This document shows positions 1 through 6,404 of a stretch of DNA of 7,803 nt, piece by piece. The stretch comes from Chitinophagaceae bacterium (GTDB lineage Bacteria > Bacteroidota > Bacteroidia > Chitinophagales > Chitinophagaceae): assembly GCA_025351145.1 (NCBI GenBank), contig JANXWM010000238.1, forward strand, positions 1 to 7,803. Reading direction: 5' to 3'. The translations under genes were made by a program, and so were the position numbers. Below the pieces are notes generated by a model. It saw only the letters and a list, made by a program, of their open reading frames with translations. It was not told the origin of the DNA and ran no database searches. Position 1 is the first letter of the stretch; each line of letters starts with the position of its first letter.

Positions 1-345
1 ATAATTAGTAAGTGACCAATTCTTTTGGTCATCAAGATATTCAGCATCTAACCAATGAGCATGAATATGCGGAAATATATAATGCCCCTTTGCTGCTATT
101 TTCATTAGCTGCGCATAAATTAAATTCAGGTCTTTAAAACAATCACTGTTTGTAATAGCCATTTCTTCCATCCGGAGAAGGTAAACAGTGTCAACAAAAA
201 ACATACACTTCAAATTGTGTTTCCCGAAAAATGTTAATATTTTTTCAGTTGGCTCTATCAAACATTTATTTACAGCGCCGCTGTTTATGCCTAGGAAGAG
301 TTCGTAATCAAATGTGCTAAGAATATTTTTTGATTTTCCTGTCAA
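1..345 (-). CDS. Polysaccharide deacetylase-like protein, N-terminal 115 residues (3' end outside window)
   Basis: The open frame runs from 345 to the left edge without a stop. The only ATG/GTG/TTG between the upstream in-frame TAG (387-385) and the conserved block is a TTG at 345-343, so I take it as the start; the next in-frame Met is residue 48. The protein starts with about ten residues before S10-T-F-D13-Y-E-L-F-L-G, then F49-F-V-D52, then P92-H-I-H-A-H97-W. This order matches the NodB fold: motif 1 (TFDD in typical members) holding the catalytic Asp, and motif 2 (H-x3-H, here H93 and H97) holding metal ligands. The second Asp of motif 1 is Tyr14, with Glu15 next to it, so classical metal-dependent deacetylation is not certain. 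No signal peptide is visible, suggesting a cytoplasmic protein. It follows a GT4 gene by 66 bp and probably belongs to the same transcript. Likely role (inference): removing N-acetyl or another acyl group from a glycan or precursor. The C-terminal half is not visible. Confidence 0.6.
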   Translation of the reverse strand, partial: MTGKSKNILSTFDYELFLGINSGAVNKCLIEPTEKILTFFGKHNLKCMFFVDTVYLLRMEEMAITNSDCFKDLNLIYAQLMKIAAKGHYIFPHIHAHWLDAEYLDDQKNWSLTNY

Positions 346-411
346 ACTAGCGGATAAATTATTTAATTGAGGTATTGAATGTTTCTATTTCCTTCATCCT
401 AAATTGATAAA

Positions 412-1563
412 TCATTTTTTACAATTTTGATAGATGCCTACTAATTGTTTTCCGTGGCTTTCATAAGAAAACTGCTGAAGTATTTTTTGCCTATTCTCTT
501 TAATTCTTATTGGCCACCCGGTAATAGACTTAATAGCACTTATATATTCATCAATGCTCTTTTCATGCACCAACAAACCATTAACCCCGTTTTCGACTAA
601 TTCAGGTATACCACTATGCCATGTGCTTACGATGGGTAACTCCATAGCCATTGCCTCCATGATAGCATTTGGTATTCCTTCCATATCGCCATCCTCAGCA
701 GTTATACTATGATGTAAAAAAACATCTGCATTGCCAAGTAATTCAATGGCCTTTGCCGGAGTAATCGCTCCTGCAAACTCAACACAATTTTCTAACGCCA
801 AGTCCCTAACTGTAATTTTTAATTTTTCAAGTAGGCTTCCATCACCAGCAATTATATATTTATATTTCTTTCTATCTTCAATGCTTTTATCATTAAGAAA
901 TTTGTTTAATGTTATTAAAGAAAATAAGTGTCCTTTTTTGTTTTCCAGTTTAGCAATTTGCAAAAAAACATATTGACCTGTTGGTCTCTTTTCTTTCGGA
1001 ATAAATTTATCAGTCCTGATGCCGTACAATAAAATAGCTCCATTAATTTTCCTGTTTATGGCTCTTTCAATACGGCTTTTCATATTTTCAGAACAGAAAA
1101 TAAAATGCACATTTGAATAGTTACTAATTGATTTAATTCTTCGTTTGTAGCTTTTATATTTGAGCAATCTTGAAGCATCATATCCGTGAAAGTGTATCAG
1201 TAGAGGAATAGATTTGACTTTTGCATTGTCCATCAAAATCAAAGCCTCATTAAAAAAATGACAATGTATAATATCCGGGCTAAAATCATAAATTGCTTCT
1301 TTTATTTGCTTTCCGAATTTGTAATTCTTAAAATAAAAAAATATATCATAGTACCTGAACTTATAAAATATTTTCTGCCAAAATGAATCACGCCTAAACT
1401 CTAATACATGTAAAGAAAAACCTGCATGGCTAATATTTATCTTTCGGGCTTCATTACATATATACATAATTATATGACCTTCTGCCAATAAATAATCAAT
1501 TTCATTTCTAATGAAAGTTGTCGTTATACCGCCAAATTCTTCAGAAAACATCAAAATCTTCAT
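412..1563 (-). CDS. Family 4 glycosyltransferase (WcaL-like), glycan chain assembly
   Basis: This is a GT-B fold, retaining glycosyltransferase of family GT4, probably cytoplasmic or peripheral to the inner membrane, adding one sugar to the lipid-linked glycan; donor and acceptor cannot be read from sequence. I start at the ATG at 1563-1561 (MKILMFSEEFGG); a TTG two codons upstream is in frame but gives a less natural N-terminus. In the 383-residue product the N-terminal domain has I-H-C-H-F near residue 100 and H-F-H-G-Y-D near 125-130, as in colanic-acid WcaL-type enzymes. The C-terminal domain has A-G-D-G near 240, then E-D-G-D-M-E-G-I-P-N with the conserved E-x7-E (E295 to E303), and W-H-S-G-I-P-E-L followed by N-G-V-N-G-L-L. 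Length is normal for the family. It lies 189 bp downstream of another GT4 gene with no promoter I can identify between them. The gene is AT-rich like the rest of the downstream cassette. Confidence 0.88.
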   Translation of the reverse strand: MKILMFSEEFGGITTTFIRNEIDYLLAEGHIIMYICNEARKINISHAGFSLHVLEFRRDSFWQKIFYKFRYYDIFFYFKNYKFGKQIKEAIYDFSPDIIHCHFFNEALILMDNAKVKSIPLLIHFHGYDASRLLKYKSYKRRIKSISNYSNVHFIFCSENMKSRIERAINRKINGAILLYGIRTDKFIPKEKRPTGQYVFLQIAKLENKKGHLFSLITLNKFLNDKSIEDRKKYKYIIAGDGSLLEKLKITVRDLALENCVEFAGAITPAKAIELLGNADVFLHHSITAEDGDMEGIPNAIMEAMAMELPIVSTWHSGIPELVENGVNGLLVHEKSIDEYISAIKSITGWPIRIKENRQKILQQFSYESHGKQLVGIYQNCKK

Positions 1564-1723
1564 TGCCAATTACTTATTTAGGTTCTCCATTGTTTTAAAA
1601 TAGAATTGATACTGCGCAAATAAAAGAAGTTAATACAAGCTAATCTCATTTCAACTAAGTCGTGTCCTAAACACTTTATCTTTATATATTAATAAGACTG
1701 AAGGCATCAGGTCTGATAACCAT

Positions 1724-1739
1724 AGTTATTTTTATAACT
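1724..1739 (-). repeat. Small perfect hairpin after a glycosyltransferase gene
   Basis: AGTTAT and ATAACT form a perfect 6-bp inverted repeat around a 4-base loop, 13 bases past the stop of the GT4 gene that ends at 1753. A second imperfect dyad, ATCAG-GT-CTGAT, follows at 1706-1717. The stem is AT-rich and not followed by a T-run, so I do not call it an intrinsic terminator; it may shape the mRNA 3' end or be chance in AT-rich DNA. The rest of the 189-bp gap (1564-1752) shows no full Bacteroidota promoter (TTG, about 19-21 bases, TAnnTTTG). Confidence 0.3.
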
Positions 1740-1752
1740 TACAATTTCATTT

Positions 1753-2898
1753 TTATAAAGAATCATAAATTTTCTTCATCAGAGTCTTTCCGGGATATCG
1801 ATCAATTTTTTCCATAACAGAAACATGGGCAGCTTTACCAATAAATTCCCAGTGCTCCAAAACTCCAAAAGCCTCTTTCATTTTAGATGACAATGAATTT
1901 TGAGTAGGAGCATCTGCCAAAAAACCATTTACACCATTAAGTACCCATTCCCTATTCCCACCAACATCAGTGACAATACATACCCTCCCCGCTACCATTG
2001 CTTCAAGTAAAACAAGCGGTGTTCCTTCTTGCAAAGATGCCATTATTAAACAATGACATTTTTCCCAAATAGCAATTCTGTTTTCGGTAAAGCCTTCAAT
2101 AGTAATTTTATCAGCCACATTATAAAACGTTATCAACTGCTCAAGATAATCTCTGTCACTACCTTTTCCATATAGGTGTAACCTGACATTTTTTTTTCTC
2201 CAGAAATCTTCATTTAAGATAGCTATAATAGTGTCCTGTCCTTTATCACTAATGCAAAATCGCCCCACAACAGCACAATGGATTGTATCTTGAGTACAGT
2301 GTGGAAGGGGTATAATTTCAAAAGTATCCAGCAATACAGGATTTTGTATAGTGTCTGTTTTACTTAATCGGTAAGCCAGTTGATGAAATGCTAATTGCCT
2401 GTTATGCTCTGAAACGAAAAAAACACGCTGGGAATTTTCAAAAAGATCAATTGCCGTTTTCCTGTTATATGGGAGATGATAATTACTATTAGCTTGGCTG
2501 ATGATAACATATTTATTCTTAAAAAAATGCAGTAATACTGCAGATAAATCATCATCATTAACTGTATAATATGTTGACCCATCGGTAACAATAATTATAT
2601 CAGGCCAGAATTGCAAAATCCTGTAATAAGGATTAAACCAACCCGGCTTACGATCAAAAATTTTTGTAACAATTTTTATAAAATATCTTCTAAAAAAAGA
2701 AATTTGACGTTCACGCTTGTAAATACGAGCCCCTTCTTTTTTTAAATGTTTTATCTGTTCAGGTTCAATGGGCCATTCATAAATAAAAACACCTACTTGA
2801 TGCCCTGAAACAATAGCATTGTTGGCACTTTGATACCAAAGCTCTTCACTGCCACCCCATGAAGAATTTTTTAACGTAGAAACATAAGCTATACGCAT
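1753..2898 (-). CDS. Family 4 glycosyltransferase, glycan chain assembly
   Basis: The 381-residue product is a GT-B retaining glycosyltransferase of family GT4. The N-terminus, MRIAYVSTLKNSSWGGSEEL, has the glycine-rich GGSE turn common near the acceptor site of these enzymes. The C-terminal Rossmann domain starts around V211-G-R-F with D218-K-G-Q-D; L-Y-G-K-G-S follows at 242-247, then E291-G-T-P-L with the E-x7-E pair E291/E299, then D311-V-G-G-N and N321-G-V-N-G-F-L. These residues bind the nucleotide-sugar donor in the family. The donor and linkage cannot be predicted. The ATG is only 4 bases past the stop of the FkbM gene, and an AGGA (2904-2901) sits just 2 bases before it, closer than a standard Shine-Dalgarno; translational coupling is likely. 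It shares only the general GT4 motifs with the next glycosyltransferase downstream, so the two are probably not a recent duplication and likely add different sugars. Confidence 0.88.
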   Translation of the reverse strand: MRIAYVSTLKNSSWGGSEELWYQSANNAIVSGHQVGVFIYEWPIEPEQIKHLKKEGARIYKRERQISFFRRYFIKIVTKIFDRKPGWFNPYYRILQFWPDIIIVTDGSTYYTVNDDDLSAVLLHFFKNKYVIISQANSNYHLPYNRKTAIDLFENSQRVFFVSEHNRQLAFHQLAYRLSKTDTIQNPVLLDTFEIIPLPHCTQDTIHCAVVGRFCISDKGQDTIIAILNEDFWRKKNVRLHLYGKGSDRDYLEQLITFYNVADKITIEGFTENRIAIWEKCHCLIMASLQEGTPLVLLEAMVAGRVCIVTDVGGNREWVLNGVNGFLADAPTQNSLSSKMKEAFGVLEHWEFIGKAAHVSVMEKIDRYPGKTLMKKIYDSL

Positions 2899-2902
2899 AA
2901 TC

Positions 2903-3703
2903 CTATATAAAAATATTAGTTGCGTAAATATTCAGATAAAATTCAACACCTAGCCATGAGGCGTCACGCAAGAAAGGGGTATTAGTCACAGATAATGGTG
3001 AATCAATAAAATATCTAAATCCATTTCGTGTAAGAATAGACAATAGTTCTTGTAATTCTTGTAGCCTTTTTTCGAAGGAATGATATTCAATAAACAGATG
3101 CTCAACACTTTTGATGCAAGGCTCAATTTCTTTGAGAACCTCTAATTCAGCCCCTTCGATATCAAGTTTAAGGAAATCTATCTTAGTCTTCAGAAAATGG
3201 CTCAAACGTACACATTCCACTTTGTAAGAACCAATAAAACCATCTTCAGCAGCACTAACTGAGATTCTGCTGGCATCCGCACCTTCATTCGAAAATTGGA
3301 TAAAACCATCTTCCTTCCACAATGCTTTCCTATATAGCTCTACATCTGTTAAGTCAAAAGATGCGAGGTTTTGTTGTAAATAACCAAAAATAGCTTTTTC
3401 AGGTTCAAATGCAATCACATGGCTTTGTGGAAATAGTTTTTTAAAATAAATAATGCTGAGTCCGATGTTTGCGCCGCAATCAATTATCAATGGTTCTGAA
3501 GACTGGCATTTAAATTTATAAATCTGTTTTTTAAAAAGCTCTTTGTATATAAAAGCAAATGACCTCCCATCTGGGAAAGATAATATTTTATCGTCAAGCA
3601 TAAATTTTCCTATGGTATATCTTGGCTGTTTAGATAACTTAAGTAGTTGCCGATATTCTTTATCTAGAGTCCGCATTATATAATTCTGCACTTTAGTAAT
3701 CAT
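2903..3703 (-). CDS. FkbM-family SAM-dependent methyltransferase
   Basis: The 266-residue product has the FkbM methyltransferase pattern. L72-I-I-D-C-G-A-N-I-G-L-S83 is the SAM-binding motif I, A98-F-E-P-E102 is the acidic end of the second strand that binds the SAM ribose, and I175-D-F-L-K-L-D-I-E-G-A-E-L-E-V-L190 is the characteristic D-I-E-G-A-E block. E206-Y-H-S-F is the late strand motif. About 70 residues precede motif I, as is usual for this type; there is no signal peptide or membrane segment, so it acts in the cytoplasm. Family members O-methylate sugars or other hydroxyl groups. Here it most likely methylates a sugar of the glycan made by the flanking glycosyltransferases. Because the transporter is of the Wzm/Wzt type, a terminal methyl group could mark finished chains; that is inference. 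The start is the ATG at 3703, with no Shine-Dalgarno. The gene is followed after 4 bases by a GT4 gene, indicating an operon. Confidence 0.85.
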   Translation of the reverse strand: MITKVQNYIMRTLDKEYRQLLKLSKQPRYTIGKFMLDDKILSFPDGRSFAFIYKELFKKQIYKFKCQSSEPLIIDCGANIGLSIIYFKKLFPQSHVIAFEPEKAIFGYLQQNLASFDLTDVELYRKALWKEDGFIQFSNEGADASRISVSAAEDGFIGSYKVECVRLSHFLKTKIDFLKLDIEGAELEVLKEIEPCIKSVEHLFIEYHSFEKRLQELQELLSILTRNGFRYFIDSPLSVTNTPFLRDASWLGVEFYLNIYATNIFI

Positions 3704-3748
3704 ATGCTATTGTCTTTAAACTATTTTTTATTATTTATCATTCTAGTT

Positions 3749-3763
3749 TAATAAATTTTATTA
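3749..3763. repeat. AT-only inverted repeat upstream of the methyltransferase gene
   Basis: TAATAAA and TTTATTA form perfect 7-base arms around one central T, about 45 bases upstream of the FkbM start. The 110-bp gap it lies in (3704-3813) holds no other clear signal: the nearest promoter-like string on the minus strand, TAAGCTTTG, has three bases instead of two inside TAnnTTTG and no TTG at the right distance. In DNA this AT-rich the repeat may be chance. Confidence 0.2.
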
Positions 3764-3813
3764 TTCAAAAAGCGGTTATAATCAAAGCTTATTGGCAAGT
3801 TGCATAATTTTAT

Positions 3814-4848
3814 TTAGCCCGTCAGATTTGCTTTAAGCTTTAATATTGGTTTTTCTATAAGATACCATGATGTTGTGCATAATAAAAGAAGCAAGCTAAA
3901 CCTAAAAAATTCCTGAATTATTGAAACCCAAAATAAACTTGAATCAAAATCATAAAAAGTATTTATTATAACCAACCCTTTACTGAATAACCAATTAAAT
4001 GGAACATGATAAAGGTATATTCCGTAACTAATTTTACCGAAAAATGAAATAACCGGATTCGCCAATAAGAATTTAATCAAAGAGTTTTCACTTATTATCG
4101 TGTAGACAATCAAAAAAAATGAAAGTATAAGGCTAATTAGATGAGCATAAATAAAACTAACCGAATTAAATAAATAAAACAATAAAAAACATGTTATCAT
4201 AATAATTAATACTGAAATTTTATATAGCTTTTTAAAAAAATCGTTCATATTGATTTTTAAAAAAGCAAGTAATGCCCCTGCACCTAGTGTACTCATGCAT
4301 GCAAAGGGCGTAATATGAAATAATGAATCTTTACTTTGATATATAAATATGTAAAGAAAGCTTATTGATATTGTAGAAATAATGACAGTAAGTTTTTGTC
4401 GAAAAAAGATAAGAAAAAAGGGCCAAAAAATATAAAACTGCTCTTCAACTGCCAATGTCCACAAATGCGAAATTGGATATATCCAGGTATTTTTGAAGTA
4501 CATGTAAAAATTCGTTGTATAAGTAAAAACATACACCCAATTATCACCTAAATCAGGGCTTTTTAGAATAAATAAAAATAATATTAGTAAAAAATAAATA
4601 GGAAATATTCTAAGCGCTCGTTTAAAATAGAAAATTTTAATTATTGAAAAATTATTTTTATTCGAAATTGCAGCTTCCTTTAACAGTATCTCTGATATTA
4701 AAAATCCACTCAGTACGAAAAAAATATCAACCCCCAATTTAGCATTCGGAGTACCATTAAAAAAAATTGGATACCAATGTTGCAGTACTACCAACATCGC
4801 TGCAATAAATCTTAACCCATCTAAATTTTTGTAAAAGACTCTATTCAT
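3814..4848 (-). CDS. Membrane O-acyltransferase, acyltransferase-3 (OafA/YrhL) family
   Basis: The 344-residue, strongly hydrophobic product is an integral inner-membrane acyltransferase with about ten membrane segments. Family motifs appear in the usual order: N8-L-D-G-L-R-F-I-A-A near the N-terminus; H24, the likely catalytic His; G39-V-D-I-F-F-V-L-S-G-F-L-I-S52; F75-K-R-A-L-R-I-F-P-I-Y85 with R77 and R80; S127-H-L-W-T-L-A-V-E-E-Q-F-Y139; S274-Y-G-I-Y-L-Y-H281; and a final E332-K-P. The length fits a stand-alone acyltransferase-3 domain without the extra SGNH domain of some members. Such proteins transfer acyl groups, often acetyl, to sugar hydroxyls of O-antigen, capsule or exopolysaccharide. 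The flanking export and glycosyltransferase genes make the polymer of this locus the likely acceptor. The gene is the most AT-rich in the window, about 18% GC in places (hand count of 4321-4380 and 4561-4620), reflecting Phe/Ile/Lys-rich codons and probably horizontal transfer. The ATG at 4848 lacks a Shine-Dalgarno. Confidence 0.9.
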   Translation of the reverse strand: MNRVFYKNLDGLRFIAAMLVVLQHWYPIFFNGTPNAKLGVDIFFVLSGFLISEILLKEAAISNKNNFSIIKIFYFKRALRIFPIYFLLILFLFILKSPDLGDNWVYVFTYTTNFYMYFKNTWIYPISHLWTLAVEEQFYIFWPFFLIFFRQKLTVIISTISISFLYIFIYQSKDSLFHITPFACMSTLGAGALLAFLKINMNDFFKKLYKISVLIIMITCFLLFYLFNSVSFIYAHLISLILSFFLIVYTIISENSLIKFLLANPVISFFGKISYGIYLYHVPFNWLFSKGLVIINTFYDFDSSLFWVSIIQEFFRFSLLLLLCTTSWYLIEKPILKLKANLTG

Positions 4849-4885
4849 TAATATTATCGACTATATTTTATTATTTTGCTCTAAC

Positions 4886-4895
4886 ACTTATAAGT
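4886..4895. repeat. 10-bp palindrome between wzt and the acyltransferase gene
   Basis: ACTTATAAGT is a perfect palindrome in the middle of the 78-bp gap 4849-4926. A run of seven T on the minus strand (4920-4914) lies just after the wzt stop, but no GC-rich stem precedes it, so it is not a recognisable intrinsic terminator. No TAnnTTTG element is present on the minus strand here, so read-through from wzt into the acyltransferase gene is the simplest reading. Confidence 0.25.
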
Positions 4896-4926
4896 TTACT
4901 CGATGATGGTCTCAAAAAAATAATAT

Positions 4927-6153
4927 TTAAAGCCATGCATAATTTGCAAACACATTACCATAATCATAATCACCATGTTTTGCTAAAGGGGACCCATTGT
5001 CAAGTATTTTGAAATTACACACATCTTCTGCTGAATCAATAGGTCCAACCTTTGCCAGATTTATAAAAGCATAAATTGAATAGTTACCTCTTACAAGTTG
5101 ATTTGCTTTTAGTATTAACTTCATATTTGAATATAATTTTTCAGATTCACAAGCAAAAACTCTTTTCTTGCTTTGATTTAAGATCAGGACAAACAAATTT
5201 GCTCCTTTTACCTCTTGTTGAATGTCTATTTCAAATTGTATTAGTATGTCATTGTAGAAATAATATTCCCCCATTTCAACATTTTCAGTACCCACAAATA
5301 TTTTTTTTATAAAGCAAGGCTTTAAAACATAGGTTTCATTATTTGTGTAAATATTTTTTTTCTCATTTAAATTGTAATATGATGAAATGCCTGCATTAAC
5401 GGTTCCTTTATAATTTATGCTTCCGTTAATCAACAAAATTGCCGAATTACATAATTGAGCAATAGAATTCATATCATGACTAACAAACAGAACAGTCCTT
5501 CCTTCCCCCTTACTGATATCTCCCATCTTGCCTAAACATTTTTTCTGAAATTCTGTATCGCCTACAGCAAGAACCTCATCCACTATTAGTATTTCACTTT
5601 CTAAGTGTGCAGCAACAGCAAAAGCCAAACGAACATACATGCCGGACGAGTATCGTTTTACGGGTGTATCAACATAGCGCTCCACCCCGGCAAAATCAAC
5701 AATCTCATCAAACTTTCTTTCTATTTCTTTTTTGCGCATGCCGAGTATGGCACCATTCAAAAATATATTTTCCCTCCCTGTTAATTCTGGATGAAAACCC
5801 GTTCCCACTTCCAGCAGACTCGCGATGCGCCCCTTCCCCTGAATCTTCCCGGTGGTGGGTGATGTAACGCGGCTCAATATTTTAAGTAGCGTACTTTTTC
5901 CTGCACCGTTACGGCCAATAATACCCACTGCATCGCCCTGCTCTACTTCAAAATTAACATCCTTCAAACTCCATACAATACCGCTGGCACTTTTTGTTGT
6001 CCTGTCATTAACCTCCCCGATTTTTAGGAATGGGTCATCCTTTCCACGAATCCTTGCTGCCCACCTTTCAATATCTCTTGACAGCGTACCGGTACCAATT
6101 TCGCCCAATTGATAGGCTTTTGATAAATTTTCAACTTTAATTGCAAGACTCAT
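4927..6153 (-). CDS. wzt: Wzt, ATPase of the polysaccharide ABC exporter, with C-terminal glycan-binding domain
   Basis: The 408-residue protein supplies ATP hydrolysis to the Wzm/Wzt exporter at the cytoplasmic face of the inner membrane. The nucleotide-binding domain covers about residues 1-255: Walker A G80-R-N-G-A-G-K-S-T88; L113-L-E-V-G-T-G-F-H-P-E-L-T-G-R-E-N, diagnostic of the Wzt/TagH/KpsT group; signature Y168-S-S-G-M; Walker B I188-L-I-V-D-E193; and switch His226 in S-H-D. A stretch at about 22-60 before W61-S-L-K-D-V-N-F is longer than in minimal ATPases. Residues about 265-408 form an extra domain, positioned and sized like the beta-sandwich of Wzt proteins that recognises a terminal group on the finished chain; I infer this from position and strand-like pattern. 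GC falls sharply at the domain junction, suggesting the C-terminal half was exchanged together with the downstream sugar genes. The start is the ATG at 6153, 251 bp after wzm and without a Shine-Dalgarno. Confidence 0.93.
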   Translation of the reverse strand: MSLAIKVENLSKAYQLGEIGTGTLSRDIERWAARIRGKDDPFLKIGEVNDRTTKSASGIVWSLKDVNFEVEQGDAVGIIGRNGAGKSTLLKILSRVTSPTTGKIQGKGRIASLLEVGTGFHPELTGRENIFLNGAILGMRKKEIERKFDEIVDFAGVERYVDTPVKRYSSGMYVRLAFAVAAHLESEILIVDEVLAVGDTEFQKKCLGKMGDISKGEGRTVLFVSHDMNSIAQLCNSAILLINGSINYKGTVNAGISSYYNLNEKKNIYTNNETYVLKPCFIKKIFVGTENVEMGEYYFYNDILIQFEIDIQQEVKGANLFVLILNQSKKRVFACESEKLYSNMKLILKANQLVRGNYSIYAFINLAKVGPIDSAEDVCNFKILDNGSPLAKHGDYDYGNVFANYAWL

Positions 6154-6272
6154 TTATATTATATTGCTTCTTTTCTGGAAAAAATTAGTCCTTTCCCTGA
6201 CCTGTATAACTGGCAATATGATTTGCTTGAGTTTATGCCGCATTCGTTGCTCAAAAGATGCTGTACAGTGGC

Positions 6273-6290
6273 ACTAATAAGGAAATTAGT
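6273..6290. repeat. Small perfect inverted repeat in the wzm-wzt gap
   Basis: ACTAAT and ATTAGT form a perfect 6-bp stem around the loop AAGGAA, roughly midway between wzm and wzt. An 8-bp palindrome, CTCCGGAG, follows at 6295-6302. Neither has a T-run. They may be mRNA structure or an operator-like dyad, or chance. Confidence 0.25.
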
Positions 6291-6375
6291 CCAACTCCGG
6301 AGAATAAAATCATACTCAATTTCCAAAGGATAAAATATCAATCCGGCTATCGGCTCTTCTTCAATTTGCACATTA

Positions 6376-6401
6376 GCGAATGGGCTCATCCGCCTATTCG
6401 C
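6376..6401 (-). terminator. Strong hairpin directly after the wzm stop (possible attenuator or mRNA-stabilising stem)
   Basis: The arms 6376-6385 (GCGAATGGGC) and 6392-6401 (GCCTATTCGC) pair at nine of ten positions around a 6-base loop, leaving one mismatch at 6382/6395. In the wzm transcript the stem begins 3 bases after the TGA stop. It is the strongest stem I find outside genes. It is followed by TAATGTGC, not a U-run, so it is not a classical intrinsic terminator; a processing or stabilising stem, or partial attenuation lowering wzt relative to wzm, is possible. The remaining gap to wzt (6375-6154) has no exact TAnnTTTG element on the minus strand. The wzm frame stays open for 82 codons after the TGA, but the encoded residues match nothing I recognise. 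Confidence 0.45.
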
Positions 6402-6404
6402 ACA

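Noticed and set aside
359..397. ATG-started 12-codon ORF just upstream of the deacetylase-like gene (leader peptide or alternative start)
   Set aside because: It ends in TAA in a different frame from the conserved FDYELFLG block, so it cannot be the start. A leader role has no support beyond its position.
1564..1569. TTG start two codons upstream for the GT4 gene ending at 412
   Set aside because: The ATG at 1563 gives the standard M-K-I-L-M-F N-terminus of GT4 proteins; the TTG adds two residues with no better ribosome site.
5607..6112. Plus-strand open frames opposite the wzt ATPase domain
   Set aside because: They are shadows of a strongly supported coding region with intact ABC motifs; their translations are low-complexity.
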